Shown here piece after piece: positions 44,235-54,612 of a DNA stretch of 59,776 bases (position 1 is its first letter; every line of letters begins with the position of its first letter). The DNA comes from Gammaproteobacteria bacterium. GTDB lineage: Bacteria > Pseudomonadota > Gammaproteobacteria > Chromatiales > Chromatiaceae. The stretch lies in NCBI GenBank assembly GCA_020445415.1, contig JAGRGP010000006.1:1-59776 (forward strand). Reading direction: 5' to 3'. The notes under the pieces are model-generated. The model had not been told where the DNA came from. It did not search any database and worked only from the letters and a program-made list of their open reading frames with translations. The translations under genes and the position numbers were made by a program.

Positions 44235-44982
44235 AATGAAGCCCCTCTTGTATACGTTGGCAGACCAGATTCTGGTACCGACTACATCTCTAGTCAGGGC
44301 CGCCGGAAAAACGCTGTTTTAGTGAATTTCTTATTCCCGGCTAAAAAGTATTGGAAAGTAATTCCAAGTGAGATGTCAAATAAATCAATCAGCGGTGCCA
44401 GTTCTTGGTGGTTTCTGGTGAGACATTACCCCCCCCCGGGTCCCGGCGATTTTGTGTCAATTATAGATGGTATTTTCAAGATCATGTTTGCGGCGCGCTG
44501 GACGATGGCGCCGTCCACCATGGGGTTGTATTTAGGGCGGTTTCTTCCCTTCGGGACTTCCCCTGACGTCAGGCATCAGCGGGCATGTGGATCCAAATCG
44601 GCATGGCGTTTTTGTCCGACCTGAGTCACAGCGAGTCCATATCGAAGGGTTTGAGACCATCAATCAACGGAAGTCATTTGCTTGACTACATCGACTTTTT
44701 CAGTGTGGCTGACGGCCTAATCGTGAATTTGGCCCCTCATCCCGGAAGCGGTTACAAGTAACATTTTGATAAACAACCAAGTTTTTCCGATGAGAACTAA
44801 TAAGCGTCAGGTCTTGATGTCGTCCCCCTGGGGCCCCATGGCCGCCAAGCTATTGATTCATTGGCTGCTTACCTCCAAGCGACGACTCCACCGTGTCGCG
44901 CCGCCACCACGACTGTGGGACCGAGGCAGTTAACCAGCAATCGGCCGCAACCCAATAGTGCGGGGCTGCGGCGATGGCAAGG
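44235..44982. other. 748-base intergenic region upstream of korA
   Basis: The longest gap in the window. It holds a candidate korA promoter (listed separately). A 100-codon plus-strand frame (44322-44624) has no recognisable domain, no ribosome site and odd composition, and is not accepted. A stretch of eight C at about 44430 is notable. The remainder may be decayed sequence; I recognise nothing in it. Confidence 0.5.
44350..44379 (-). promoter_or_regulatory. Candidate sigma-70 promoter of the kor-rnf operon
   Basis: On the minus strand, TTGACA (44379-44374) is a full -35 match. An 18-base spacer and TCCAAT (44355-44350, four of six) follow. The leader to the korA ATG at 44234 would be about 110 bases. 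Found by eye only. Confidence 0.4.
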
Positions 44983-45864
44983 TCAGTTTGTCGTAGAAAA
45001 GCAGCTCTCTACTGCGGTCTGGTTACCGCTGGATTCACGTACCAATACTTCTACCTTGAATTCTTCTCCGGGCCCGATCGCACCGTTCGCGAATGGCACC
45101 GTCATTACGGTCACATCTGGGGGTAGATCCATGAACAACTTGATTGGCTCCGGTGACTCTCGTTCGATGTAGAGTTCGTACTTGACTACTTCGATAGTGC
45201 CTGGCTTGCCGATCTCCGGATGGGATTCGGTAACCGGATCCCAACTGACTACCCAAGGATGATCCACGTCGGGAACGGGTATCTCAGGAATGGGATCCTC
45301 ATCACAATCCTCTGGTAACGGCGTACCAGCGACCCTGATATTGCCGGCCGGGGCCGGTAGCACGTGAGAAAGTTCGGTTTCACTTTCCAGCTCAATACCG
45401 TTCAGTGCTTTACCCTCAACCTCGTAAATCCCTTCGGGAAAGCGGCGTAGGAAGGCCTCCGGCTCAAGCTCGTCGAAACCTGGCTCGGCGCTTTCGAAAA
45501 ACAGCTCGGTAAGCCCCTGTTTCTTTAGCCGCCCGTGCACCCGGATATCGAGCATCCGCCGCTCACGGGGGGTGGTGATGCTGAGCCACTTCCAGGGTTC
45601 GCCGTCGATGCGGGAATGAATTCCTAAGTCGCCATCGGTATGATTCAACTCAAGGTAGAGTTCCGCGACCGAGAACGGGATTTCCCGATGCTGGTGCTTG
45701 GACCAGGTTGCCTCGGCGCTGGTCGCCGTGCATGCCAGTGCCATCACTACAGGTACTACATGGGACAAAAGCTTGATTTTCTCCTTGTGGACAGCCTGTT
45801 TCCTGGGCTGCTTCCGGTAGTTTGCAAGGATTTTGGTTTCGCAGCGATCCATAGTCTTCGGCAT
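44983..45864 (-). CDS. Exported protein of unknown function
   Basis: 293 residues from ATG 45864, chosen because AGGAGA lies 7 bases upstream; a longer frame from 45924 lacks this. A basic 30-residue N-region is followed by the hydrophobic stretch 'LLSHVVPVVMALACTATSAEA', which looks like a signal peptide with cleavage after AEA. The mature part is acidic and beta-rich, with 'HPWVVSWDPVTESHPEIG' and 'YELYIERESPEPIKLFMDLP' suggesting a fibronectin-III-like module near the C-terminus. It is divergent from the two-component system at 46225 and may be under its control. I do not recognise the family. Confidence 0.8.
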   Translation of the reverse strand: MPKTMDRCETKILANYRKQPRKQAVHKEKIKLLSHVVPVVMALACTATSAEATWSKHQHREIPFSVAELYLELNHTDGDLGIHSRIDGEPWKWLSITTPRERRMLDIRVHGRLKKQGLTELFFESAEPGFDELEPEAFLRRFPEGIYEVEGKALNGIELESETELSHVLPAPAGNIRVAGTPLPEDCDEDPIPEIPVPDVDHPWVVSWDPVTESHPEIGKPGTIEVVKYELYIERESPEPIKLFMDLPPDVTVMTVPFANGAIGPGEEFKVEVLVRESSGNQTAVESCFSTTN

Positions 45865-46224
45865 GGATATGTCTCCTGAGATTTGTGTTCTGTGAGAGTT
45901 ATCAATTCGGGAACACGAGCACAACGTGTGGCCTCCCCGATTCGCTGGCTACTAACCTGTCTGCCAGTCGACTAAAAGACTAGGTGCTCAAACTGACCGT
46001 AAGATTGCCGGAACATTACCATCTGGCAATGTTCATCATTCAAGCTGCTGTGGACATAGACAAACCTGCCGGAGTTCTTCTAAAGTCGAACCAGGGATTT
46101 AAAGATCTTTTCCGATAAATAAGGTTGGGAAACGCCCCCGCGCATCTTCCGGGAAGTGCAGGTTCACCGCCTGGGAGACGCGATGCCGCCTTACCCAGCG
46201 TTGTGTACCCGGACCACCAGATCG
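45865..46224. promoter_or_regulatory. Divergent regulatory region with nested inverted repeats
   Basis: 360 bases between the exported protein and the response regulator. An inverted repeat GAACATT (46011-46017) / AATGTTC (46028-46034) is nested with ATTGCC (46004-46009) / GGCAAT (46025-46030). A perfect 10-base palindrome AAAGATCTTT lies at 46101-46110. These are candidate sites for the OmpR-type regulator encoded alongside. In-frame ATG 46183 with GGGAGA upstream could extend the regulator into this region. Confidence 0.4.
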
Positions 46225-46911
46225 ATGCGCCTGCTACTTATCGAAGATGACTGCAAGATCGCCACATTCGTGAGCCGGGGACTCAAGGAGGCCGGGTTTG
46301 TCGTCGAACAAACAGGCGACGGAAGGGAGGGACTTCGACTCGCGGTTGGCGCGTCTTATGATGCCGCTATCATCGATATCATGTTACCGGGACTGGACGG
46401 ATTATCGATCATTGACGAGCTGCGTCGACGACGGGTCACCCTGCCGATCATCATCCTGAGCGCCAAGCGCTCTATCGATGAACGTATCCAAGGATTGCAC
46501 GCAGGGGGCGACGATTACTTGACCAAGCCCTTCGCCTTTTCCGAGTTGCTTGCCCGGGTGCAAGCGCTGATTCGGCGGGCAGGGGAAACACAACAGCCAA
46601 CTGGGATTACCGTCGGCGACCTACATATTGATGTACTGACCCGTATCGTCACGCGCGCTGGCAAACGCATTCTGCTTCAGCCTCGCGAATTTTCCCTGCT
46701 TGAATACCTGGCGCGCAACGCCGGCCGGGTGGTGACTCGTACGATGATTATGGAACACGTCTGGGATTTTAATTTTGACCCCAGAACCAACGTGGTGGAG
46801 TCAAGAATCTGCCGGCTGCGTGACAAGATTGACAAAGGATACGAGCATCCTCTGGTCCATACGGTGCGGGGTGTCGGCTACGTTCTCAGATGTGAACATG
46901 ATCCGTTCTAG
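46225..46911 (+). CDS. OmpR-family response regulator
   Basis: 228 residues from ATG 46225, where the conserved 'MRLLLIEDD' begins. ATG 46183 has the better ribosome site (GGGAGA, 5 bases) and would add 14 residues, so the start is uncertain. The receiver domain has Asp51 as phospho-acceptor in 'AIIDIMLPGLDG' and Lys in 'DYLTKPFAFSELLARV'. The winged helix ends with 'DPRTNVVESRICRLRDKIDKG' (key: NVVESRICRLRDKID) and 'HTVRGVGYVL'. It overlaps the kinase gene by 14 bases. The partner genes suggest control of envelope functions such as the LbtU-like porin. Confidence 0.95.
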   Translation: MRLLLIEDDCKIATFVSRGLKEAGFVVEQTGDGREGLRLAVGASYDAAIIDIMLPGLDGLSIIDELRRRRVTLPIIILSAKRSIDERIQGLHAGGDDYLTKPFAFSELLARVQALIRRAGETQQPTGITVGDLHIDVLTRIVTRAGKRILLQPREFSLLEYLARNAGRVVTRTMIMEHVWDFNFDPRTNVVESRICRLRDKIDKGYEHPLVHTVRGVGYVLRCEHDPF

Positions 46912-48277
46912 CCTGGCTCTGCGCCTGACCCTTTGGTATGGCGCAGTGTTTACCCTTTCTTCCCTGCTGGCGTTTGCTGTCGTTTATCTGTTGATGGCGT
47001 CGATCGTTCAGCAGCGTACGGATGATGACCTGGAAGGTGACATCGAGGAATTCGCGGCGTTGCTGGAATCGGAGGGATTGGAGTCGGTGCTGGACGAGCT
47101 GATGGCCGAATCCCAAGCCGAGGATGCCGGTCAGGTCTATGTGCGCCTTTGGGATGGCGGTGACAAACTGGTGTTTTCCTCCAATCTCGAAAGTTGGAGC
47201 GGACTGGAGGGGGGGCAACATACCCCCGGAATAGTTGGTGACGAAGTACGGCTCAATACCCTGTCAGTGCCCGGTCGAGACCACAAAGCACGTGTCATTC
47301 GTGGTCCGATCGGACTGAACCTGACACTGGAGATTGGCGAGTCGTTAGCGGACGACGAGATCTTCCTAGGCAAGGTACTGAAGGGATTTGTTGTCACTCT
47401 TTTGGTGATGATTCCTAGCGGTGGAGTAGTGGGCTGGTTTATGGCGCGCCGTGCCTTGAGTGGGGTACAGCGGCTGACGCATACCGCCGGGCGGATCGCC
47501 GCTGGTGCATTGGAGCAGCGTGTGATCGTGGGTCCTCGGGGTGACGAAATCGATCAGCTGGCACAGACTTTCAATACCATGCTTGACCGTATCGAGGCAC
47601 TGATCATTGGCATGCGTGAGATGACCGACAATTTGGCCCATGACCTCAGGAGTCCCCTCGGACGGATTAGGGCCTCGGCGGAGACGCTGATGCATGGCTC
47701 CGACGCACATACCGAAGTAGGGACGCTGGCGTTGGAGACTACCGGGGAGTGCGATCGGTTACTGGAGATCATTAACACCACCCTGGATATCGCGGAAGCG
47801 GAATCGGGTGCTGCCCGATTGAATCTGACCGCGGTCGATTTGGCCGCGCTGATAGTCGATGCCGCTGATTTGTTCCAGCCGGTGGCAGAATCTAAACACG
47901 TGTGTATCGATGTCGATTTGCCACCCGACTGCATCATTAACGGCGATCTCCAGCGACTGCAACGAGTGGTGGCCAACCTGCTGGACAACGCGCTTAAGTA
48001 TACGGCACCGGACGGGCGGGTGGGGATACATCTCACCGATAGGGGCGAGCGGATTGAATTGGTGGTGGAGGACAGCGGAATCGGGATGTCGGCGGAAGAA
48101 TTGTCCCGTATCTTTGAGCGCTTTTACCGTTGCGATCGCAGTCGTACTCAGGCTGGAAACGGCCTCGGTCTTAGCCTGGCCTTGGCCTTTGTACGGGCCC
48201 ACGGCGGAGAGATCAAGGTCGAGAGCACGCCGGAAACGGGCAGCCGCTTTACGGTACTGCTTGGTCGGGCCGGGTGA
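46898..48277 (+). CDS. Sensor histidine kinase
   Basis: 459 residues from ATG 46898 (GTG 46892 is an alternative). Membrane helices are at about 9-33 and 160-182, with a periplasmic sensor of about 125 residues between them. HAMP spans about 183-235, and the dimerisation/phospho-acceptor domain has His248 in 'NLAHDLRSPLGRIRA'. The ATPase domain has 'NLLDNALKYT', 'VEDSGIGM' and 'GNGLGLSLALAFVRAHGG'. It is cotranscribed with the regulator. It overlaps the porin gene by four bases (GTGA), so the three form one operon. Confidence 0.95.
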   Translation: MIRSSLALRLTLWYGAVFTLSSLLAFAVVYLLMASIVQQRTDDDLEGDIEEFAALLESEGLESVLDELMAESQAEDAGQVYVRLWDGGDKLVFSSNLESWSGLEGGQHTPGIVGDEVRLNTLSVPGRDHKARVIRGPIGLNLTLEIGESLADDEIFLGKVLKGFVVTLLVMIPSGGVVGWFMARRALSGVQRLTHTAGRIAAGALEQRVIVGPRGDEIDQLAQTFNTMLDRIEALIIGMREMTDNLAHDLRSPLGRIRASAETLMHGSDAHTEVGTLALETTGECDRLLEIINTTLDIAEAESGAARLNLTAVDLAALIVDAADLFQPVAESKHVCIDVDLPPDCIINGDLQRLQRVVANLLDNALKYTAPDGRVGIHLTDRGERIELVVEDSGIGMSAEELSRIFERFYRCDRSRTQAGNGLGLSLALAFVRAHGGEIKVESTPETGSRFTVLLGRAG

Positions 48278-49401
48278 TACCACCGTGTTCGGAACCGATC
48301 AGGTGCGTGGCTGGCGCGCCCAGGGTAGTGGGCGTATTGCTGATGTTTGCCTCTGCGCATGGTTGGGCCGGGGAATCGTCGGACGCTTTGTCCACGGGTG
48401 CGGAGAATGGGACCGAGGTCCGCTTGTACCGAACCCAGGCAGAACGCCGCGAAGTGGGTGTCAAGCGGCGGATCACCCCGTGGCTTAATCTATCTGGATT
48501 GGTTGAGATCGATCTATTTCGGGAGGAATATCACTGGGAGAAGGGTCACGAGCGGGAGATTGAGCGCCAACGGTCGGTCAATGTGCAACTCGATTTAGTG
48601 GCGGCACCAGCCAGTGGGGGAGTGCAGGGGGAATTGGTGGTTGAATATGATACCGAGGCGGGGAGAACCATTATCGATGAGGGAATTCTGGCTCTCGAAA
48701 GCGATCCATGGGAACTCGAGATTGGCATGCAATACACGCCATTTGGGGAATACATCAGTCACTTTGCTACAGGGCCATTAGTTGAGTTCGGGGAAACGCG
48801 TGCCCCGGCGCTATTGATTTCATATAGCGCGGATGAGCAACTCGATTCGGCAGTTTCGCTGTACCGAAGCTCCGCCCGGTATGCTTCCGAGGAAGACCGG
48901 CTCAATCTGGCATTTGCCGTGAGTACCTGGGTTACCGATTCTATTGCCCTGGGTCTGAGCTATCAGTCTGACTTGGGGGACTCCGATGCCCGATTGCCGA
49001 GAACCGGAGGAGACCGACGTCGGGGGCGGGTACCTGGATTGGGGGGATATTTGCTCGCAACCCTGGACCGTTACGAGTTTACGCTTGAGATACTCGGCGC
49101 CACCCGTGCGTTTCCGGAGCTTCCCCCCGGGACTGATCGACCGTGGGCATGGAATCTGGAACTGGTTCACTTTCCGGGCCCGACTTGGGAGTGGGCGTTG
49201 CGTTTAGAGGGTAGCCGAGAACTCCGGGATAAACCCCGGATACAGGTGGGCGGGGCGGTTACCTGGCGGATAGGAAACCGTGCCAGCCTTACTCTGGAGT
49301 ATCTGCATGGCTGGATGGACCCGGATATTGGGCTCCCTGACGATGCGGTGGGTTACCGGTCAGTGGATCGGCTAGGAACCCAGTTATCGATCGCCTTCTA
49401 G
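48274..49401 (+). CDS. LbtU-like outer-membrane beta-barrel protein
   Basis: 375 residues, starting with GTG that overlaps the kinase stop. A signal peptide ends near 'LLMFASAHGWAGE'. The rest alternates short beta strands ('WLNLSGLVEIDLF', 'LELVHFPGPTWEWALRLEG') and ends in Phe ('LGTQLSIAF'), as outer-membrane barrels do. Overall it resembles LbtU-family porins, named for legiobactin siderophore uptake in Legionella. No TonB box was seen. Its coupling to the two-component system suggests that the kinase senses the transported ligand or envelope state. Iron transport is possible but not shown. Confidence 0.8.
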   Translation: MIPPCSEPIRCVAGAPRVVGVLLMFASAHGWAGESSDALSTGAENGTEVRLYRTQAERREVGVKRRITPWLNLSGLVEIDLFREEYHWEKGHEREIERQRSVNVQLDLVAAPASGGVQGELVVEYDTEAGRTIIDEGILALESDPWELEIGMQYTPFGEYISHFATGPLVEFGETRAPALLISYSADEQLDSAVSLYRSSARYASEEDRLNLAFAVSTWVTDSIALGLSYQSDLGDSDARLPRTGGDRRRGRVPGLGGYLLATLDRYEFTLEILGATRAFPELPPGTDRPWAWNLELVHFPGPTWEWALRLEGSRELRDKPRIQVGGAVTWRIGNRASLTLEYLHGWMDPDIGLPDDAVGYRSVDRLGTQLSIAF

Positions 49402-49619
49402 ACATCTCGGTCGGCGCCGCTGACCCTGTCGTAACCTCTTTGCACAACCGTGCCAAAGGATCATCGCCTTGCGCGACTTGGCTTCAGCTTCCGTGCGGGA
49501 TATTCACCGTATTTTGTGTGCCATTAAGATTGTCAGGGTACCGGCCGATACTGGGAAGGTGAGCAAAGTTAGGGTCTCTCGTTTAAGTACCAAGCAAAGT
49601 GTGGAGATATATCAAAGTG

Positions 49620-51650
49620 ATGGGAAAAGCTGACTCACTTCTTGGACTGGATCGTCTCAGTATTGGCAAGAAGCTGATGGTCTTGGTGGCATTATTCATG
49701 GCTGTGGTATCGGCCATGGTGGGATACACGATTGTGACGCTGGATGCGCAAAAGAGCGACGGTGCCCTGGTCAACATTGCGGGACGGCAGCGCATGCTTA
49801 CCCAGAAGTTTACCAAAGAGTTCTTCTTGGCACTGCATCACGCCCAGCAGCACAACACCCCGGTGAATCGGGAACGGTTGGAGAAGACACAGAAATTGTT
49901 CGATCTTTCCCTGGCCGCGCTCGCTAACGGCGGGCAGACCTATCTGGATCTTGGCATGGAAAAGCCACTCCAGTTACCGGGAACCAAGACCCAGGAAATT
50001 GCCCAAAAACTTGATCAAGTCAATACACTTTGGCAGCAGTTGCAGCAAGAAATTGTACAGGCCAGCGCCGGTGAGCTTAGCAGCAACCGCCTCGATCAAA
50101 TCAATTCGCTTAGTGGAAAAGTCCTTGGCACGATGAATCAAGCGGTTGTCATGCTGGCTAACGAATCGGATCAAAAGGTTCGCAGCATGGTATCCAACCA
50201 GATTTGGATCTGGAGCTTTGCGATGATCGCCGGGATTCTCATCGGGGGGGTGATTGGCAAAAACATCACCAAGCCGTTGCATCAGGCTGTGGGTATCACG
50301 CGGCGTATCAGCGAAGGAGATCTGAAGTCTTATCCAACCCATAAGCCGCAGCGGGATGAGTTAGGTGCCTTACTGGGGCACGTGGACAGGATGCGTTCGG
50401 AGTTGAGCGCCATTATTCATACGGTGCAACAGAACAGTCGGCAGATGTCTTTGTCCTCTTACCAAATAGCCACCATATCGAAGGCAATACACGACACCAG
50501 CGCGAGCGAGCAACTCGGCTCCCAGCGGGTGCTGGAAGCAACCGATTCACTTCGCGGTATTGTTGCCACCGTTAGCGATAGCATCGAGCGGGCCAAGGAG
50601 AATGCCAATGAGACTAAAAATCTCGGGGAGCAGGGCATCGCCGTGGTAAACGAAAGTATCACCGAATTGGCGGGGTCGGTAGAGGGTGTCAATCAGACTG
50701 CCGCGCGCCTGGAATCCTTGAAGTCGGCCACAGAAAAGATAAATACGATTATTGAATCCATCGATACCATAGCCGAGCAAACCAATCTGCTGGCCCTGAA
50801 CGCGGCCATTGAGGCCGCGCGCGCGGGCGATCATGGAAGGGGTTTTGCCGTGGTTGCCGGTGAAGTGCGTACCCTGGCTTCCCGTACCGCCGAGTCGACA
50901 ACCGAAATCACCGCGTTGATTAGCGATCTGACATCTAAGGTTGATGCCTCGGTGAATTCGATGCAGGAGGTGGTCCGGCAAGTGCACAAGTCTCGTGAGA
51001 AATCCCAGGAGACCGTCTCGGTCTTTGATTCCATCATGGATGGTATTAGCACCAATACGGAAAATACCGCGCATATAGCCGAGTGCAACATTGAGCAAAC
51101 GGAGAAGCTTAAGCTTTTCCAAGGCGAACTCAAACAATTGTTCGATGTCTTGAACAGAAACGGGGAGATGGCCATCCAAACCACTTCGGTAGCCGATAAT
51201 CTTCACAGCGTTTCTAAAGAGCTGGATGAACTGCTGCAGCGTTTTAAAACGGATGCGATCGACTCACCTGAGCGTAAGCCCTCCGAGAATCGGTGCTGCC
51301 CCCGTATTCGCAACAGCGTCACGGTGGATCTAATTCAGGGTGATAGAAGAATCGAAGGGCTAACGGAGGATCTCAGTTTGAGAGGAATCAAGGTACGCAG
51401 TGCGAAACCTCTCAATTCTAGCCAGCCGCTCACCGTGAATGTGCATGTTCCATCGGGCGAAAAGCCTGGTGATCAAGAGTTTCTCTCTGTCGACTGCCAC
51501 ATCGTCCATACCAACTCGAAGGGTGACCTGCACCAGTATGGTATTGACTTTGGCACACTCTCCCCGGTTGAAAGGGAGAAACTGGAGAAGGTGTTTAGGT
51601 ATTTTAAGAAACCCCACAGTTATTCCTCGGTTGCAGCAACCGTCGCTTGA
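49620..51650 (+). CDS. PilJ-type chemoreceptor with C-terminal PilZ domain
   Basis: 676 residues from ATG 49620 (GTG 49599 is an alternative). The first membrane helix (about 20-42) is followed by a type-IV-pilus-receptor-like sensor with '[17 protein letters not shown]'. A second helix (about 195-215), HAMP, and a full methyl-accepting signalling domain with '[22 protein letters not shown]' (key: [18 protein letters not shown]) follow. Residues from about 545 form a PilZ domain with both c-di-GMP motifs: RxxxR ('RCCPR') and DxSxxG ('DLSLRG'). PilZ fused to a chemoreceptor is uncommon. It suggests that receptor output or pilus motility responds directly to c-di-GMP. Confidence 0.93.
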   Translation: MGKADSLLGLDRLSIGKKLMVLVALFMAVVSAMVGYTIVTLDAQKSDGALVNIAGRQRMLTQKFTKEFFLALHHAQQHNTPVNRERLEKTQKLFDLSLAALANGGQTYLDLGMEKPLQLPGTKTQEIAQKLDQVNTLWQQLQQEIVQASAGELSSNRLDQINSLSGKVLGTMNQAVVMLANESDQKVRSMVSNQIWIWSFAMIAGILIGGVIGKNITKPLHQAVGITRRISEGDLKSYPTHKPQRDELGALLGHVDRMRSELSAIIHTVQQNSRQMSLSSYQIATISKAIHDTSASEQLGSQRVLEATDSLRGIVATVSDSIERAKENANETKNLGEQGIAVVNESITELAGSVEGVNQTAARLESLKSATEKINTIIESIDTIAEQTNLLALNAAIEAARAGDHGRGFAVVAGEVRTLASRTAESTTEITALISDLTSKVDASVNSMQEVVRQVHKSREKSQETVSVFDSIMDGISTNTENTAHIAECNIEQTEKLKLFQGELKQLFDVLNRNGEMAIQTTSVADNLHSVSKELDELLQRFKTDAIDSPERKPSENRCCPRIRNSVTVDLIQGDRRIEGLTEDLSLRGIKVRSAKPLNSSQPLTVNVHVPSGEKPGDQEFLSVDCHIVHTNSKGDLHQYGIDFGTLSPVEREKLEKVFRYFKKPHSYSSVAATVA

Positions 51651-51670
51651 CCCAAAGGAGGAGATGACTC

Positions 51671-51700
51671 CGCTAGCGGTTTGCAGTAAAACCGTTAGCG
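51671..51700. terminator. Hairpin downstream of the PilZ chemoreceptor
   Basis: CGCTAGCGGTTT and AAACCGTTAGCG pair at 11 of 12 positions around a short loop, 20 bases after the stop. It lies between two converging genes. There is no T-run, so intrinsic termination is only possible, not clear. Confidence 0.45.
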
Positions 51701-51786
51701 CCAGGTTGCTTCGCAAGCGGTAGTTCCAGCTATCAAGCGGGTAGAGAGGTAGACGGCATATGTTCTACGCTCATCGACAATCAACG

Positions 51787-52377
51787 TTAAACGACGAGAC
51801 CGGCTAGCTCGGCCAGTGAATTGACTGTCAGGTCGGCATGCTGGTTCCACAGCCTTTCGTTTCTGGGATCGAAGTATACTGTTGTGGTTCCGGCGGCTTT
51901 TCCACACTGCATATCGAACAGGTAGTCGCCGACCATTACCCCCTGATTGCAATGGCAAGCCCAGCGGGTAACCAGTTTGATGATTCCGTCGGGGGAGGGT
52001 TTTGGGGCGGCGCAACCTCGGCTGACGATGTCCTCGGTGGAAAAATACTGGGAAAGACCGCAGGCCTCCAGCGTGTGTAGGGCGTTGGCGAGGGTGTTGC
52101 GGGTGAGGATGCCGAGCCTTGCCCCGTTTCTATTTAATTGTCCGAGCAACTCCCCTGCGCCCGGCTGGGGTTCGGCTATGGTGGCGATTTCCCACTCGAT
52201 TTCATCTAACAGACGCCGCTTTTCCCGGGCCTCCGATTCCGGCAAGGTCGCGAGCGCTTCCAATATCGGACCACCCGGGGGCAACTTTAGTGCTCGGCGC
52301 ATTTCATCGAAGTCATGTTTGGCCAGGGTTAGCGTCCCGTCCAAGTCGAAGATCCAAAAACGCCTATCTTCTAGCAT
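51787..52377 (-). CDS. HAD-superfamily phosphatase (phosphoglycolate-phosphatase-like)
   Basis: 196 residues. Motif I is 'FDLDGTL' with Asp11 and Asp13, motif II is 'LGILTRNT', and motif III/IV is 'KPSPDGI' with 'MVGDYLFDMQCG'. The cap is a small helical type. It is similar in style to phosphoglycolate phosphatase and other small HAD hydrolases; the substrate is unknown. In an autotroph, phosphoglycolate removal would be plausible, but the short cap argues for caution. Confidence 0.9.
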   Translation of the reverse strand: MLEDRRFWIFDLDGTLTLAKHDFDEMRRALKLPPGGPILEALATLPESEAREKRRLLDEIEWEIATIAEPQPGAGELLGQLNRNGARLGILTRNTLANALHTLEACGLSQYFSTEDIVSRGCAAPKPSPDGIIKLVTRWACHCNQGVMVGDYLFDMQCGKAAGTTTVYFDPRNERLWNQHADLTVNSLAELAGLVV

Positions 52378-52517
52378 GCCTTGCCTCCCACCGTTTCCAT
52401 ATCCCGTGACAGGGTTTAGACCGGAGGTCGCCCTCCGTCACCCTGTCTGTACGGGCGACCCGAAATAGTGTAGCTGTTAGCGGCTCGCCGGTGGGGGGTG
52501 CCGCTAATCTTCCGGGC

Positions 52518-54212
52518 TTACACCTGGAACTGTGTAACCAGCTGCTGGAGTTCGGACGATATACGGGCCAGATCCCGACTGGATTGGGCAGTTTGATCGG
52601 CGCCAGCGGCATTTTCCGACGACATATCCCGAATGCGCTCGATATTGTGGCTCATCTCCTCCGCCACGGAACTTTGTTCTTCCGCGGCGGTAGCGATCTG
52701 GGCGCTCATGCCGTTGATCTTCGAGACTGATTGGGCAATGGTCTGCAACGACGTACCCGCCAGGGTTGCCTGCCCAACCACATCCTTAGTTAGGGCACGA
52801 CTCGTGGTCATCACGGCGACGGCGTTGCGTGATCCGGACTGAAGTTTTTCGATGAGTTCATTGATTTCTTCGGTGGATTCCTGGGTCTTACCCGCCAGGG
52901 TACGTACCTCGTCCGCTACCACCGCAAATCCACGTCCGGCTTCGCCCGCCCGTGCCGCCTCAATCGCGGCATTTAACGCCAATAGATTGGTTTGCTCGGC
53001 GATTGCCTTGATGACTTCCAGTACCTTGTTAATGTTATCGCTATCTTTTTCAACCTGGGCAATCACCTCGGCGCCGCCTTCGATCTGTGTTGCCAACTGT
53101 TCGATCGAACAGACGGCTTTATCCACGACGTCACGGCCCTTTTCGGCTTCTTCGTTAGCCTGAAAGGTTGCCGCAGAAGTGGAGCTGACGCTTTGGGCAA
53201 CCTCCCGGGCCGTTGCTGCGAGCTGGTTCATGGCGGTGGAGAGTTGTTCTGTCTCTGACTGCTGCTGCTTGATATTCGTATTGGATTGGGCGGTTACCGC
53301 TGATACCTCTTCGGCCGAGGTGGCCAATTGCTCGGTGAAACTGTTGATATGGGAGACAATACCCCGCAGGTGTCGTTGCATCTTGTCCATGGACGACTGC
53401 AAGCTACTAATTTCGTCACGTCCGTTCACTTCAAAGCTTTGCCGCAAGTCTCCCGAGGCGACCACACTCACTTTTTCGACTATCCTGCTCAGCCGGGAAA
53501 CGATGTTGCCCGAAATCAACCAAACCGATAGCACCCCCAACAGCAGCGACGAAGCCAACAGCGCGGTGATGATCGTACCCGCACGATGCTCATAGGACTC
53601 GGCCCGTTGTCCGGATTCCCGGACAAGATTCAGGATGGTTGCCGACAAGGCGGTGACGGCCGCGGCCAGCTCATCTTCCTTCTGAATTACCGCGTCAGCC
53701 ATGCCTTCGGCCTCCATGGCGAGACCGGCCTCCAACATGGCAAAGACCGTCTGAGCATTTTTTCGATAGCTGTCGTAGGTCGTTTCAATCTGCTCCAGTG
53801 ACTGGTTGATCTGCTCAAATGTTTGCGCCTTGGTATTGTCATCCGCGCCGCTAAATGCCGTAGCGACCAGCGCCTTCGCCTCTTGTACATTGACGGTCAA
53901 TTGCTCCCCGTGTTCTTGGAAGGCCTCTCTGTTGGATTCGAACTTTTCGAGGGCGGAGTCGTCAATCGACTTGAGTCGTCCCATGCGTATCAACCGCTCG
54001 AAATGAGTCGCCTGTTCCAATAGATCCTCGGTAATCGAACTCAGTTTCCCGGTAAGGGGGAAACTGTGCTCCAGAATCCCGTCGAGTTCCTCCCCGATAC
54101 GATTCATCGAGTACAATGAGTAAATCGAGACAGAAACCAAAAATGTTAATAATATTAATGAATTAATAACTATTTTTAATTTAATGGATATGCTATCAAG
54201 CCATTTTTTCAT
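52518..54212 (-). CDS. Methyl-accepting chemotaxis protein
   Basis: 564 residues from ATG 54212, with AGGTGG upstream. An N-terminal membrane helix (about 12-35), a four-helix-bundle periplasmic sensor (about 40-215), a second helix (about 218-240) and HAMP precede a complete signalling domain with '[39 protein letters not shown]' (key: [20 protein letters not shown]). There is no C-terminal NWETF-type tether. The ligand is unknown. The sensor is Glu- and Gln-rich and lacks the PAS or Cache signatures. Confidence 0.93.
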   Translation of the reverse strand: MKKWLDSISIKLKIVINSLILLTFLVSVSIYSLYSMNRIGEELDGILEHSFPLTGKLSSITEDLLEQATHFERLIRMGRLKSIDDSALEKFESNREAFQEHGEQLTVNVQEAKALVATAFSGADDNTKAQTFEQINQSLEQIETTYDSYRKNAQTVFAMLEAGLAMEAEGMADAVIQKEDELAAAVTALSATILNLVRESGQRAESYEHRAGTIITALLASSLLLGVLSVWLISGNIVSRLSRIVEKVSVVASGDLRQSFEVNGRDEISSLQSSMDKMQRHLRGIVSHINSFTEQLATSAEEVSAVTAQSNTNIKQQQSETEQLSTAMNQLAATAREVAQSVSSTSAATFQANEEAEKGRDVVDKAVCSIEQLATQIEGGAEVIAQVEKDSDNINKVLEVIKAIAEQTNLLALNAAIEAARAGEAGRGFAVVADEVRTLAGKTQESTEEINELIEKLQSGSRNAVAVMTTSRALTKDVVGQATLAGTSLQTIAQSVSKINGMSAQIATAAEEQSSVAEEMSHNIERIRDMSSENAAGADQTAQSSRDLARISSELQQLVTQFQV

Positions 54213-54612
54213 GAAGACCACCTACTTCGGTTTGTATCGAAAGGCAATTTCAAAGCCGCATTGTGGCTACTCATCGAGATTGCCGGGCCCTAATTTGGAT
54301 ACTACTGGGTGTTTCGGCCGGTCAAAGGAGACCTTAAGCCGTTGTTATGGAAGGGCAAGAGAAGGCTATTAGGTGCCAAATCAGTGGGTGTTACGAGCCT
54401 GATCCCCACTGGGTTTCACAGATGGCCGGGATGCCGCTCAGCAACGCCCTCCTCGGGTTGGGGTTGCCAGCATCCGGGAATCTTCCGGGGATTTGACAAA
54501 CTACTGGTGGAGACCGAAGCTTCATTCCCAGGGGTGGTGATAGGGACAGATTACCCATGACCCTCTGGAAGACTGTCTATTACGATGCCCTTGAATAGCG
54601 GAGCGCCAACCG
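54213..54612. other. 400-base intergenic region, no supported gene
   Basis: Divergent region between the chemoreceptor and the ASK1-like protein. Short frames are present, without domains. The promoters of both flanking genes should be here; no consensus pair is convincing. Confidence 0.45.

Noticed and set aside
44322..44624. 100-codon plus-strand frame upstream of korA, considered as a transposase remnant
   Set aside because: I could not match it to any transposase motif and there are no terminal repeats or target duplications in view.
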